A DNA stretch of 64,000 bases from DTU053 sp012520115 (GCA_050953725.1 JBMNNB010000001.1:1054001-1118000), one strand, 5' to 3'. Shown: positions 9,207 to 18,252, counted from the stretch's first letter. The notes: generated from the letters alone by a model not told the origin. Numbers and translations are program-made.

Positions 9207-9851
9207 CTAAAACTGCTCCGCAAGTTTCTTATTGATTATGGTAAGGGACGCTGCGATGTTCTCGTTCTGGATAATCACGCCGTCGGGTGTGCAGAGCTTT
9301 ACGGGGGCGAAGTTCCAGATTGCCTTGACATTTGCTTTTATAAGCAGGTCGCAGATTTCCTGTGCGTCCTCTGCGGGAACGGTGATGATGCCGATTGTGA
9401 CGGGCGTTTTTTTGCAGAAATCAAGCAGAGCATCCGTGTGGTATACGCTCTTGCCGGCGATATCTTTACCGACGGCTGCGGGGTTTGAATCGAAGGCGGC
9501 GATGATGTTAAGTCCGTAGGCTTCAAAGCCGCTGTATGCGAGCAGTGCCCTGCCTAAGTGGCCTGCGCCGACCAAGATGCCGCAGTTGTTGACATCGCAG
9601 CCTATGTATGCCTGAATGTCGTTAATCAGCACATCTATTTCAAAGCCCTTTTTGGGCTTGCCGGCGACTGAGCTTATTGCCGCAAGGTCCTTTCTGACCT
9701 GAACCTCGTTTAAGTCAAGCTCGCTTGCGATAACAGGGGCGGAGATATAGGATACATCGGTGTTTTTCAGAGTTTTCAGATAGCTTAAGTAATAAGGCAG
9801 GCGCCTTAGCGTGTTAGCCGAAACCTGATTAGGTAAATTCTTATCGCTCAT
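9207..9851 (-). CDS. rex: Redox-sensing transcriptional repressor Rex
   Basis: A 214-residue Rex protein. The N-terminal winged helix (residues 10-80, with VQVRKDLAAIS as recognition helix and GKPKKGFE) binds DNA. The Rossmann domain (GILVGAGHLGRAL) senses NADH/NAD+ and the C-terminal helix swaps between subunits. ATG 9851 follows AAGGGGG; a TTG at 9857 is less likely. Placement directly before hydCBA fits control of fermentative H2 production by NADH level, and probably self-regulation. A weak, imperfect candidate operator (TGTTAA, four bases, ATATCA) sits at 9922-9937. Confidence 0.93.
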   Translation of the reverse strand: MSDKNLPNQVSANTLRRLPYYLSYLKTLKNTDVSYISAPVIASELDLNEVQVRKDLAAISSVAGKPKKGFEIDVLINDIQAYIGCDVNNCGILVGAGHLGRALLAYSGFEAYGLNIIAAFDSNPAAVGKDIAGKSVYHTDALLDFCKKTPVTIGIITVPAEDAQEICDLLIKANVKAIWNFAPVKLCTPDGVIIQNENIAASLTIINKKLAEQF

Positions 9852-10102
9852 AGTCAACCCCCTTTTCGTACATTTCTGGTTTTTTCGTTCATTAATATAA
9901 TATCAACCCAAATCTTTAGTGTGTTAAAATTATATCAGTATCAATTTATCGATAAAACCTTAATTATTTTAATAGTATTAAGAAGAAAAGTCAATAGAAA
10001 ACTCGATTTAATTGCTTTTTGGCAAAAATTTAGCCAAATCCATAAAATTCGGACTCGGCTTATATTAATTTTCTACACTTTTCTGAGTGCCATATTTCCC
10101 AA

Positions 10103-11233
10103 TTAAATCCGTTTAACTAAGCGGTCTTTATTCTCGTAATAAAACTCGTCGAATTTATCGATATCGAGGGCGTTTCTTATCTTTTCCATAAGGCTGTTGT
10201 AGAAGTACAGGTTATGGATTACGGACAGGCGCATGCCGAGGATTTCGCCCGCTTTGAGAAGGTGCCTGATGTAGCCCCTTGAGGCTGTTCTGCAGGCCGG
10301 GCAGCTGCATTCGGGGTCAATGGGGCTGTCGTCACGCTCGTACTTTGCATTGTTCAGATTTATTATGCCGTCCCATGTGAAAAGGTGGCCGTGACGGGCG
10401 TTGCGGCTGGGCATTACGCAGTCAAAGAGGTCCACTCCCCTTCTCACGCCTTCGATGATGTTCTCGGGAGTGCCCACGCCCATGAGATAACGGGGCTTGT
10501 CCTTTGGCATATATGGCTCAACAACGGAGATTATGCGGTACATATCCTCTTTCGGCTCACCCACCGCAAGGCCGCCTATGGCATAGCCGTCCAAATCGAG
10601 CTTTGCGATTTCCTCCATGTGCTTAGCCCTTAAATCGTCATAGACAGAGCCTTGGTTTATGCCGAAGAGCATCTGATTTTTGTTGACCGCATCGGGCTTT
10701 GCCATCAGCTCGTTGTGCTTTTGAGCACATCTTTCAAGCCAGCGGGTGGTACGCTCGCAGGAAAGCTTTGCATAGTCATAAGGTGCGGGGTTTTCCACAC
10801 ACTCGTCGAAGGCCATGGCAATATCCGAGCCGAGATTAGCCTGAATGGTCATGCTCTCCTCGGGGCCCATGAATATTCTTCTGCCGTCTATGTGTGAGGA
10901 GAAGCTGACACCCTCCTCGGTTATCTTTCTGAGCTTGGCAAGGGAGAAAACCTGAAAGCCGCCGCTGTCGGTGAGTATCGGTCCGTTCCAGCCGCTGAAC
11001 TTATGCAGACCGCCGAAATCACGAACAATTTCATCGCCCGGGCGCAGGTGCAGGTGATAGGTATTGCAGAGCATTACCTGACAGGATAAATCCTTTAAAT
11101 CAGAGGCGGAAAGCCCGCCCTTTATGGCCGCCGCAGTGGCGACATTCATAAAAGCAGGAGTCTGAACCGTACCGTGGGCGGTTGTGAATTCGCCCCTCCG
11201 TGCTGTCGAGTTTTGTTTTATCAGTTTATACAT
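10103..11233 (-). CDS. tgt: tRNA-guanine transglycosylase
   Basis: A 376-residue enzyme that swaps guanine-34 for preQ1 in GUN-anticodon tRNAs, in queuosine synthesis. It shows the catalytic Asp region (LTDSGGFQVFSL), the substrate loop DCVMPSRNARHG and the zinc site CSCPACRTASRGYIRH with a later His. ATG 11233 gives the conserved MYKL start, although its ribosome site is weak and a TTG at 11254 is possible. It lies 106 bases after queA in the same direction. No clear terminator follows; the 245 bases 9858-10102 are AT-rich and hold the rex promoter region. Confidence 0.93.
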   Translation of the reverse strand: MYKLIKQNSTARRGEFTTAHGTVQTPAFMNVATAAAIKGGLSASDLKDLSCQVMLCNTYHLHLRPGDEIVRDFGGLHKFSGWNGPILTDSGGFQVFSLAKLRKITEEGVSFSSHIDGRRIFMGPEESMTIQANLGSDIAMAFDECVENPAPYDYAKLSCERTTRWLERCAQKHNELMAKPDAVNKNQMLFGINQGSVYDDLRAKHMEEIAKLDLDGYAIGGLAVGEPKEDMYRIISVVEPYMPKDKPRYLMGVGTPENIIEGVRRGVDLFDCVMPSRNARHGHLFTWDGIINLNNAKYERDDSPIDPECSCPACRTASRGYIRHLLKAGEILGMRLSVIHNLYFYNSLMEKIRNALDIDKFDEFYYENKDRLVKRI

Positions 11234-11339
11234 TAAGGCACCAACTTTTCGCAATATCTTTGAGTCCTGTCAAGCTGAGCCTGCATAAATTGATTATTGA
11301 CGGCTCTGTGCAGGATATTTTTAAGTTCATAAAAATAAA

Positions 11340-12365
11340 TTATATAATGAGCATGGCGTCACCGAAGGAGAAGAACCGATAGCGCTCCCTGACGGCTTCG
11401 TTGTAGGCATTAAGAGTGTTTTCCCTGCCGCAGAAAGCGGAGACAAGCATAATCAGGGTGCTTTCGGGCAGGTGGAAGTTAGTGATAAGCCCGTCCATGC
11501 ACTTGAATTTATAGCCGGGATAGATGAAAATGTCCGTTTCGGTGCTGCACGGGGTCACTCTGCCGCTTAAATCACTGTTGCTCTCAAGGCTTCTGCAGGA
11601 GGTCGTGCCGACGGCTATAACCCTGCCGCCGCTGTCTTTGGTCGAGTTAATAATCTCTGCCGCTCTCTCCCCGATAGTATAGCTCTCGAAGTGCATTTTA
11701 TGGTCCTCCACATTCTCCGCCTTGACGGGTCTGAATGTGCCGATACCGATGTGCAGCGTGATATATGCAAGCTTAACGCCCATTTTTTCGACTTCTTCAA
11801 GCATGCCCTCTGTAAAGTGCAGGCCTGCCGTGGGGGCTGCAGCGGAGCCTAAGTCCTTTGAATAGACGGTCTGATACCTTTCGCTGTCCTCCAGCTTCTT
11901 CTTGATATAAGGCGGTAGAGGGATTTCGCCGATACGCTCAAGGACTTCGAGGAAGATACCGTCATACTTCATCTTAATTAGCCGATTGCCGTTTTCGAGG
12001 GCTTCGAGTATTTCCGCCTTCAAAATACCGTCGCCGAAGGTAAACTCGGTGCCGACCTTTGCCCGCCTTGCGGGGCCTGCCATGGCCTCCCAGACATCGC
12101 TGCCCATATTCTTTAAGAGAAGGAACTCCACAACCGCTCCCGTGGACTCCTTAATGCCTATCAATCTTGCGGGCAGGACCCTTGTGTCGTTTAGCACAAG
12201 GCAGTCGCCTGACCTTAAATAGTCCTTCAGGTTTGCAAACCGGGTATGGGTTATCTCTCCCGTCAATCTGTCTAATTTTAAGAGCCTTGAATCGCCCCTG
12301 TGTGCCGGTGGCTCCTGAGCAATAAGCTCGGGCGGAAGCTCAAAATAAAAATCGCTTTTTTTCAT
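11340..12365 (-). CDS. queA: S-adenosylmethionine:tRNA ribosyltransferase-isomerase
   Basis: A 341-residue QueA, which transfers the ribosyl part of SAM to preQ1 in tRNA, the step after Tgt. Family features are the start YFELPPELIAQEP, the RDSRLL-type motif, GLHFTEGML and the C-terminal RYRFFSFGDAMLI. First gene of a two-gene queA-tgt unit; the promoter must lie in the 192-base gap shared with asd, where a TATAAT on the minus strand is visible. Length is normal. Confidence 0.93.
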   Translation of the reverse strand: MKKSDFYFELPPELIAQEPPAHRGDSRLLKLDRLTGEITHTRFANLKDYLRSGDCLVLNDTRVLPARLIGIKESTGAVVEFLLLKNMGSDVWEAMAGPARRAKVGTEFTFGDGILKAEILEALENGNRLIKMKYDGIFLEVLERIGEIPLPPYIKKKLEDSERYQTVYSKDLGSAAAPTAGLHFTEGMLEEVEKMGVKLAYITLHIGIGTFRPVKAENVEDHKMHFESYTIGERAAEIINSTKDSGGRVIAVGTTSCRSLESNSDLSGRVTPCSTETDIFIYPGYKFKCMDGLITNFHLPESTLIMLVSAFCGRENTLNAYNEAVRERYRFFSFGDAMLII

Positions 12366-12406
12366 AAAAAAAATCTCCGAAAAATTTTACTGCGCTTGAA
12401 AATCGT

Positions 12407-12435
12407 TTGACTTCAATGGCTTCAGGTGGTATTAT
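12407..12435 (+). promoter_or_regulatory. SigA-type promoter for asd-dapAB
   Basis: TTGACT (12407-12412), a 17-bp spacer and TATTAT (12430-12435). Transcription would start near 12442, leaving an AT-rich leader of about 115 bases before asd. I see no lysine-riboswitch core in the leader. Confidence 0.6.
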
Positions 12436-12557
12436 ATAAAAAATAAAAATGTATCGTGGGTAAGAATTTTATTTTTTAGTCACATACTCATTTATTATAT
12501 TTCAAATGCGAATCAAAAACAATAGCATTTTATTCGTAAAGCTGGAGGTATTATACT

Positions 12558-13649
12558 ATGAAACGATACAAGGTCGGAATAATCGGAGCAACAGGCATGG
12601 TCGGTCAGAGATTTGCCGTTATGTTAGCAGAGCATCCCTGGTTTGAGGTAACCGTACTTGCCGCAAGCCCCCGTTCCGCCGGAAAAACCTATAAAGAAGC
12701 TCTGGGCAGCCGTTGGTTAATCGACGAGCCGCTGCCTGAGAAGCTTGCTGATATCGTTGTCATGGATGCCACAGCGGATATCGATAAAATCTCAAAGAGT
12801 GTCGACTTCGTATTCTGTGCGGTCGATATGCCCAAGGATGAGATAAAGGCTCTTGAAGAGGCTTATGCAAAGGCCGAGTGCCCCGTTATGTCCAATAACA
12901 GCGCACACAGGTTCACTGAGGATGTGCCTATGCTCATCCCCGAACTTAACGACGAGCATGCCAAGGTCATCGAGGCTCAGCGAAAACGTCTCGGTACAAA
13001 GCGAGGCTTCATAGCCGTTAAGTCCAACTGCTCGCTTCAGAGCTATGTCCCCGCCCTTTACCCCGTCGACAAGAAGTATAAGGTCAATGATGTTCTTGTC
13101 TGTACATATCAGGCAATATCAGGCGCCGGCAAAACCTTTGACACATGGCCGGAAATGGTCGACAATGTCATCCCCTTTATAGGCGGAGAGGAAGAAAAGT
13201 CTGAAAAAGAACCTCTTAAAATCTGGGGCAAGGTCGAAAACGGCAAAATCGTCAACGCCTCAGCTCCGAGCTTTACGGCACAGTGCATAAGGGTCCCCGT
13301 CTCGAACGGTCACCTTGCAGCCGTATTCGTAAGGTTCGAGCAGAAGCCCGAAAAAGAAGAGATTCTTGAAATATGGAAGAATTTTAAAGGCAGACCTCAG
13401 GAATTACAGCTTCCCAATGCTCCCAAACAGTTCCTCCACTACTTCGAGGAGGATAACATGCCTCAGACAAAGCTTCACAGGAATCTTGAAAACGGTATGG
13501 CCGTTTCAATCGGCAGACTTCGTGAGGACACACAGTATGACTACAAATTCATTTGCCTTTCACACAACACATTAAGAGGTGCTGCGGGCGGTGCCGTGCT
13601 TATGGCAGAGCTGCTCTGCGCCGAGGGCTATATCGAGCCAAAAGAATAA
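12558..13649 (+). CDS. asd: Aspartate-semialdehyde dehydrogenase
   Basis: A 363-residue enzyme reducing aspartyl phosphate to aspartate semialdehyde for lysine, diaminopimelate, threonine and methionine. The NADP-binding start VGIIGATGMVGQRF, catalytic Cys in VKSNCSLQSY (about residue 157) and active-site His near RVPVSNGH are visible. The sequence is of the archaeal/fungal-like ASADH type. GGAGG lies nine bases before the ATG. It leads asd-dapA-dapB-ACT, a compact aspartate-pathway operon feeding peptidoglycan synthesis. Confidence 0.93.
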   Translation: MKRYKVGIIGATGMVGQRFAVMLAEHPWFEVTVLAASPRSAGKTYKEALGSRWLIDEPLPEKLADIVVMDATADIDKISKSVDFVFCAVDMPKDEIKALEEAYAKAECPVMSNNSAHRFTEDVPMLIPELNDEHAKVIEAQRKRLGTKRGFIAVKSNCSLQSYVPALYPVDKKYKVNDVLVCTYQAISGAGKTFDTWPEMVDNVIPFIGGEEEKSEKEPLKIWGKVENGKIVNASAPSFTAQCIRVPVSNGHLAAVFVRFEQKPEKEEILEIWKNFKGRPQELQLPNAPKQFLHYFEEDNMPQTKLHRNLENGMAVSIGRLREDTQYDYKFICLSHNTLRGAAGGAVLMAELLCAEGYIEPKE

Positions 13650-13684
13650 CCCCGGTTTGCCCTACATTAAAAGGAGTAGTATTT

Positions 13685-14575
13685 ATGAAAGACTTACTTT
13701 TTACAGGTTCGGGCGTTGCTATTGTCACACCCTTTACTCAAGACGGCAGGGAAATCAACTTTCCCATGCTTGAGAAGTTAATAAATTTCCAGATTGAAAA
13801 CTCAACGGACGCTATAATCATCTGCGGCACCACGGGCGAAGGCTCAACACTTTCACATGAGGAACACGCAGCCGCAATCGACTTTGCGGTCAAGGCAGTT
13901 GCAGGCAGGGTTCCCGTTATTGCGGGTACCGGCAGCAACGACACGGAGTATGCGGTAAAGCTCTCTAACGAGGCTGAGCGCTCCGGCGTTGACGGTCTTC
14001 TGATGGTTACTCCCTATTACAACAAGACCTCACAGGATGGCCTTATCGAGCATTACAACTATGTTGCCGACAGAGTTTCCACTCCCATTATTCTGTATAA
14101 TGTACCCAGCAGAACGGGACTTGACATTAAGCCCTCTACATACTTGGAGCTTTCGAAGCACAAGAGAATAGTTGCCGCAAAAGAGGCAAACGGCAATATC
14201 TCCGCTCTTGCTCAGACTGTCGCTTTATGCGGTGACAATCTGCACATCTATTCAGGCAACGACGACCAGATTCTCGCCATAATGGCTCACGGCGGCAAGG
14301 GCGTTATCTCAGTGCTTGCCAACATTGCGCCGAAAATTGCCCATGACATTGCAATTACATATCTTGAGGGCGACACTGACCGTTCAAGAGAGCTTCAGCT
14401 GAAATACTTAGACCTTTGCAACGATTTGTTTGTGGATGTAAACCCGATTCCCGTCAAAGAGGCTATGAATATGATGGGAATTGACGTGGGTCCGTGCAGA
14501 AGACCCCTCGCTCCCCTCTCAAAGGCCAACAGAGAGAAGCTCGCCGCAACCCTTAAAAAACACAATCTTCTATAA
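13685..14575 (+). CDS. dapA: 4-hydroxy-tetrahydrodipicolinate synthase
   Basis: A 296-residue class I aldolase condensing pyruvate with aspartate semialdehyde. GTTGEGSTL, the Tyr in LYNVPSRTG and the Schiff-base Lys in AAKEANGN (about 160) are all in place, as is the GNDDQI segment. ATG 13685 follows AAAAGGAG and gives the normal length; longer upstream frames overlap asd and are not needed. It is 35 bases after asd. A distant paralogue lies at 51.1-52.0 kb. Confidence 0.94.
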   Translation: MKDLLFTGSGVAIVTPFTQDGREINFPMLEKLINFQIENSTDAIIICGTTGEGSTLSHEEHAAAIDFAVKAVAGRVPVIAGTGSNDTEYAVKLSNEAERSGVDGLLMVTPYYNKTSQDGLIEHYNYVADRVSTPIILYNVPSRTGLDIKPSTYLELSKHKRIVAAKEANGNISALAQTVALCGDNLHIYSGNDDQILAIMAHGGKGVISVLANIAPKIAHDIAITYLEGDTDRSRELQLKYLDLCNDLFVDVNPIPVKEAMNMMGIDVGPCRRPLAPLSKANREKLAATLKKHNLL

Positions 14576-14580
14576 CCTAA

Positions 14581-14608
14581 TAGCCTAAACGGTCTCCCGT
14601 TTAGGCTA
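14581..14608 (+). repeat. Intercistronic hairpin between dapA and dapB
   Basis: Perfect 12-bp stem (14581-14592 with 14597-14608) and TCTC loop, three bases after the dapA stop. No T-run follows on the plus strand, so it is not a standard terminator. It could stabilise the dapA mRNA or lower dapB output. Confidence 0.65.
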
Positions 14609-14650
14609 AAATATAAGTTTTCGGGATTCTGATATAAAGGATGATCTGAG

Positions 14651-15412
14651 TTGCTTAGAATTATTTTAAGAGGCTGTTCGGGAAAGATGGGCAGGGTCGT
14701 TACGGAAGTCGCAGCCCTGCATGAGGATTTGAGAATAGTTTCGGGCGTTGATGTTTTTGACAACGTTTCACGCCCCTATCCCATATTTACAAGCTTTGCG
14801 GAGGTACCCGTCGAGGCGGATGTCATTGTGGATTTTTCCAACCCCTCGAATATCGAGGACATGCTGAATTTCGCCGTATTAAAACAGATGCCTTTGGTCA
14901 TTGCCTCCACGGGCTTTTCGGATGAGCTTATTGAGGTTATTTCTAAAGCAGCAGAAAAAACTCCTGTTTTCATGGCTACGAATATGTCAATAGGAATTAA
15001 CCTCTTGGCACAGCTTGCTAAGACTGCGGCAAAGGTTCTGGGAACTTCCTTTGACATTGAGATTGTCGAGGCGCACCATAATCAGAAGCTTGACGCACCC
15101 AGCGGCACGGCGAAGACCCTTGCAAAGGCGGTTGAGGACGGCCTTGACTTTGAGCCTCTATATGTTTACGACCGCCATGACAAAAGAGAAAAGCGGGGCA
15201 AGACGGAAATCGGCATGCATGCCATAAGGGGCGGCACCATTGTGGGCGAGCATGAGATTATTTTCGCCGGCAATGACGAGGTAATTAAGCTCTCCCACAG
15301 CGCACTGTCTAAGAATATATTTGCCGAGGGCGCACTAAACGCCGCAAGATATATAGTAAAGAAGCAGCCGGGTCTTTATTCGATGCAGGACCTTGTGTCT
15401 GAATCCAACTGA
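14651..15412 (+). CDS. dapB: 4-hydroxy-tetrahydrodipicolinate reductase
   Basis: A 253-residue NAD(P)H enzyme, next step after DapA. The nucleotide-binding start (IILRGCSGKMGRVV), FSNPS and the substrate/catalytic block EAHHNQKLDAPSGTA are clear. The start is TTG 14651; it begins at the conserved first strand, with AAAGG about 11 bases upstream, and no ATG fits. It follows dapA after a hairpin, and the ACT gene begins 15 bases after it. Confidence 0.92.
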   Translation: MLRIILRGCSGKMGRVVTEVAALHEDLRIVSGVDVFDNVSRPYPIFTSFAEVPVEADVIVDFSNPSNIEDMLNFAVLKQMPLVIASTGFSDELIEVISKAAEKTPVFMATNMSIGINLLAQLAKTAAKVLGTSFDIEIVEAHHNQKLDAPSGTAKTLAKAVEDGLDFEPLYVYDRHDKREKRGKTEIGMHAIRGGTIVGEHEIIFAGNDEVIKLSHSALSKNIFAEGALNAARYIVKKQPGLYSMQDLVSESN

Positions 15413-15427
15413 TTAAGGAGGGTCACT

Positions 15428-15910
15428 ATGGAAAACAATACTTCCATTGAACTTTTAGAGGACGTTACTCTGATAACCTTGCAGGACTGCCCTGCCGATA
15501 CGGCGACTCTTGCCTATCTGTTCAAGGCCATTGCCGACGAGGGCATTGATGTTGATATGATTTCTCAGATAGCCACCACAAAAAAGACTTTTGAGCTGTC
15601 ATTTACCGTCAGCGGCGATGATTTCGGCAAGGTATTGGATTTGGCGGGCAAGCTCAGGAAGGAAAATCCCTCACTGAAGCTTAATGTAAGCAACGGCAAC
15701 TCTAAGATTTCGGTCTCTGCTCAGTGGATGCGCAACTGCCCCGGCACTGCCGCAAAGGTGCTTGACATTGTGTCAAAGGTCACGCCCGATATTATGATGA
15801 TTACCACCTCGGAAACGGATATCTCGGTGCTTGTTCCCCAGTCCGACGGAGATAATACCCTCGCCGCTCTCGAAAAGGAGTTTGTCGATTGCTCCGTTGA
15901 ACGCAATTAA
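15428..15910 (+). CDS. Stand-alone tandem ACT-domain protein (aspartokinase regulatory-like)
   Basis: A 160-residue protein of two ACT units (about 12-80 and 88-158) resembling the regulatory half of aspartokinase; the second carries the aspartokinase-like stretch WMRNCPGTAAKVL. There is no kinase domain and no aspartokinase gene in the window. Its place at the end of asd-dapA-dapB suggests an amino-acid-binding partner (like a beta subunit) or feedback sensor for the pathway. AAGGAGG precedes the ATG. The ACT call is solid; the role is inference. Confidence 0.75.
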   Translation: MENNTSIELLEDVTLITLQDCPADTATLAYLFKAIADEGIDVDMISQIATTKKTFELSFTVSGDDFGKVLDLAGKLRKENPSLKLNVSNGNSKISVSAQWMRNCPGTAAKVLDIVSKVTPDIMMITTSETDISVLVPQSDGDNTLAALEKEFVDCSVERN

Positions 15911-15926
15911 AGCATAAAAAATATAC

Positions 15927-15957
15927 ACCCCGACGTTGAGTTGTCGGGGTATTTTTT
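15927..15957 (+). terminator. Terminator of the asd-dap operon
   Basis: An 8-bp GC-rich stem (15927-15934 with 15943-15950) followed by A and seven T. It ends the lysine-pathway transcript and separates it from the converging glycosyltransferase gene. Confidence 0.9.
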
Positions 15958-15975
15958 TGCCGTCTGACGGAAGCA

Positions 15976-17061
15976 TCAGGGGTTATTTTGTGAAAGCTTC
16001 TCGCTGAAGTACTTTCTGTTGTGCGCCACGGCCTTTGAGTCGGGCTTGAAGCTGCCGGCAATCTCATTATATTGATTTGCCTGAACAGTATCGCCTAATG
16101 CATCATAGCAGACCGCAAGCTCCAGGGCGGGGATAAAGCCCCAGAAGTCATCCTGGAAGAATCCCCAGCTGTCCGTCGGCTTCTTAAGATTTAAGGCGGT
16201 TTCAAACCAGTAAACAGCCTCTTTGAGCAGCCCGTAATCCTTGAAGTGATAGCCCATCTGACAGACAATCTCTGCCCTCGGTATACCGTAAACGAAGCTC
16301 CTTGTAAGCGAATGGAAGGCCTCCTCCCTTCTGCCCAGAATCAGAAGGCATCTCGACCTTTCAAGGCAGGCGCCTATATTGTCCTCAAGCCAGCCCCTGC
16401 CCGAATCGAGGAATTTAAGGAACATATTTGCGGCGTCTTCAAATCTGCCGTTGTCCTTCAGCTCACGGGCGTAATAATACATGCCTCTGGGGCTGAGCGC
16501 CCCCTTTTCTTTAAGCTGTCTTTCATAAATCCTCAGGTTCCTGTCGCTTAATCCCCAGTGCTTTTTATTGTGGGTGACCGCTATGTCGACATTTACGGAT
16601 TTGCCGTTGAAGGCTAAGTATTCGTGCACCGGCTCCTGCCAGAGAAAGCCAGCATCACGCCGTGACAGCCGCTCCCTGTAATATGAGAAGTTGACATTGC
16701 CCTTTTCGTCAAAGCCCGTATTGTACTTCATCATAACGACCTGAACGTCTGGGCTAAGGCTCTCTTTTAGCTTCAGGAACTTCTCCCTGTCGTCGGGCAG
16801 TATGACATCATCCGCATCAAGCCACATAATATATTCCATCTGCGCCTTTGAATAGGCGAAATTCCTTGCGGCAGAAAAATCGTCTATCCACTCGAAGTCA
16901 TAAATATTGTCGGTAAAGCCCTTTGCGACCTCCTTTGTTCTGTCCGTCGAACCTGTGTCGACTATTATGATTTCGTCGACTATGTCTTTTACGCTTTGGA
17001 GGCATTTTCCGAGGGTTTCCTCCTCATTCTTTACTATCATGCACAGACTTATTGTAATCAA
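15976..17061 (-). CDS. Family 2 glycosyltransferase with TPR-like C-terminus
   Basis: A 361-residue protein. The N-terminal 220 residues are a GT2 (GT-A fold) domain: SLCMIVKNEEETL, VDTGSTDRT and the metal-binding DADD in WLDADDVILP. The rest is helical with TPR-like units (for example GRFEDAANMFLKFLD and GLLKEAVYWFETALNL), as in SunS-like and other cytoplasmic glycosyltransferases. The start is probably TTG 17061, six bases after GAGGGG; ATG 17082 has no ribosome site. Acceptor unknown (glycan, peptide or protein). Convergent with the dap operon, monocistronic. Confidence 0.8.
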   Translation of the reverse strand: MITISLCMIVKNEEETLGKCLQSVKDIVDEIIIVDTGSTDRTKEVAKGFTDNIYDFEWIDDFSAARNFAYSKAQMEYIMWLDADDVILPDDREKFLKLKESLSPDVQVVMMKYNTGFDEKGNVNFSYYRERLSRRDAGFLWQEPVHEYLAFNGKSVNVDIAVTHNKKHWGLSDRNLRIYERQLKEKGALSPRGMYYYARELKDNGRFEDAANMFLKFLDSGRGWLEDNIGACLERSRCLLILGRREEAFHSLTRSFVYGIPRAEIVCQMGYHFKDYGLLKEAVYWFETALNLKKPTDSWGFFQDDFWGFIPALELAVCYDALGDTVQANQYNEIAGSFKPDSKAVAHNRKYFSEKLSQNNP

Positions 17062-17216
17062 GCCGTTCCCCTCTTTCCGCATTTGAAGCTACATTTAAGT
17101 CTATGCGATTCATTTCTTGTCCGTTACGATATAGTGAAATCAGTCATTTACCACAAGGCTCGGACATATATATTGAAAAAGGGCAAGCCATATTTTTTGA
17201 ATTCGGGGTGAAAGAA

Positions 17217-18206
17217 TTGAAGCTGTTTATATTAACAAAAAAGCATCTATTAATAGGACTGGGACTGTGTATTGTTCTTTGCCTTGTGGTCATCGGTGTT
17301 TCAAAGGGTCTGTCGGTTGCGGTCACGGCTCAGAAGAGGGAGATTCCGATTTACAGCGTAGCAACAAATGAGAAAAAGGCAGCACTCACCTTTAATGTCG
17401 CATGGGGCGACGACGACATTGACGAGATTATAGCGGCACTGAAAAAGCACGGTGTCAAGGCGACCTTCTTCATCGTGGGCGACTTTGCGGACAAATATCC
17501 CGACAGCGTAAGAAAGCTTTACAATGCGGGGCATGAGATTGCCAATCATTCCGACAAGCACGAATACATGACAAACATGCAAGCCGATGAAATTAAGTCG
17601 GACATCAATAAGTGCAATGAAAAGCTCAAAAAGCTGACGGGCAAGGAGCCGGATTTATTCAGAGCGCCCTACGGTGATTACAACAACGATGTTGTAAGGG
17701 GTGCGAAGTCCCTTTCGATGTTCACTATTCAGTGGGACGTTGACAGCCTTGACTATAAGGATCTGTCTGTGGAGGACATAAAAAAGAGGGTCATACCGAA
17801 GGTTCAGAACGGCTCTATTGTACTGTTCCACACGGACACTCTCTGCACGGCGAAGGCTCTGCCGTCAATCATCAAGGAGCTTAAGGAAAAGGGCTATGAG
17901 CTTGTAACCGTCAGCGAGCTGATTTACAAGGAAAACTACATCATTGACCACTCCGGCAAGCAGAGCAAGGCTCCCGAGATTACAACAGAGGCTAAAACTA
18001 CGGCTCCCGAAACGGTAACGCAGGCACCTGAGACCACAAAGGCTAAGGAGAAGACAACAAAAGCTCCCGAGACCACAAAGGCTAAGGAGACGACAACAAA
18101 GGCTCCCGAGACCACAAAGGCTAAGGAGACGACCACTCAGGTACCCACAACAAGGGTTCAGGAGTCTACAACGGCTTTACCTGAGAAGCCCACAAAGAAA
18201 AAATAG
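17217..18206 (+). CDS. Membrane-anchored NodB-fold polysaccharide deacetylase-like protein (PdaB/YlxY type)
   Basis: A 329-residue protein with an N-terminal membrane helix (about 7-30), a NodB domain (about 50-235) and a Thr/Lys/Glu-rich tail of direct repeats. Start TTG 17217 follows GGGGTGAAAG. Motif 1 reads TFNVAWGDDD, with Asn where active deacetylases have the base Asp; this NVAWG form is known from YlxY-like sporulation relatives. The HSxxH-type metal motif (NHSDKH), RAPYGDY and LFHTD are kept. It probably acts on, or binds, wall glycan outside the cell, perhaps in sporulation; activity is uncertain because of the Asp-to-Asn change. Confidence 0.8.
   Translation: MKLFILTKKHLLIGLGLCIVLCLVVIGVSKGLSVAVTAQKREIPIYSVATNEKKAALTFNVAWGDDDIDEIIAALKKHGVKATFFIVGDFADKYPDSVRKLYNAGHEIANHSDKHEYMTNMQADEIKSDINKCNEKLKKLTGKEPDLFRAPYGDYNNDVVRGAKSLSMFTIQWDVDSLDYKDLSVEDIKKRVIPKVQNGSIVLFHTDTLCTAKALPSIIKELKEKGYELVTVSELIYKENYIIDHSGKQSKAPEITTEAKTTAPETVTQAPETTKAKEKTTKAPETTKAKETTTKAPETTKAKETTTQVPTTRVQESTTALPEKPTKKK
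18024..18140 (+). repeat. Three tandem 39-bp repeats in the deacetylase tail
   Basis: Units at 18024-18062, 18063-18101 and 18102-18140 encode PETTKAKE(K/T)TTKA-like 13-residue repeats. They are near identical in DNA, which suggests recent slippage expansion. The tail is probably a flexible wall-spanning stalk. Confidence 0.85.
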
Positions 18207-18215
18207 AATAAATTA

Positions 18216-18243
18216 AGAGCCGCTTTCGGGCGGCTCTTTTGCT
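18216..18243. terminator. Bidirectional terminator
   Basis: An 8-bp stem (18216-18223 with 18230-18237) followed by T residues on the plus strand, and a T-rich tail on the minus strand. It serves the deacetylase gene and the converging esterase gene. Confidence 0.85.
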
Positions 18244-18252
18244 TTTATCTTC

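Noticed and set aside
12440..12557. Lysine riboswitch before asd
   Set aside because: The leader is about 115 bases, AT-rich and lacks the conserved lysine-aptamer core.
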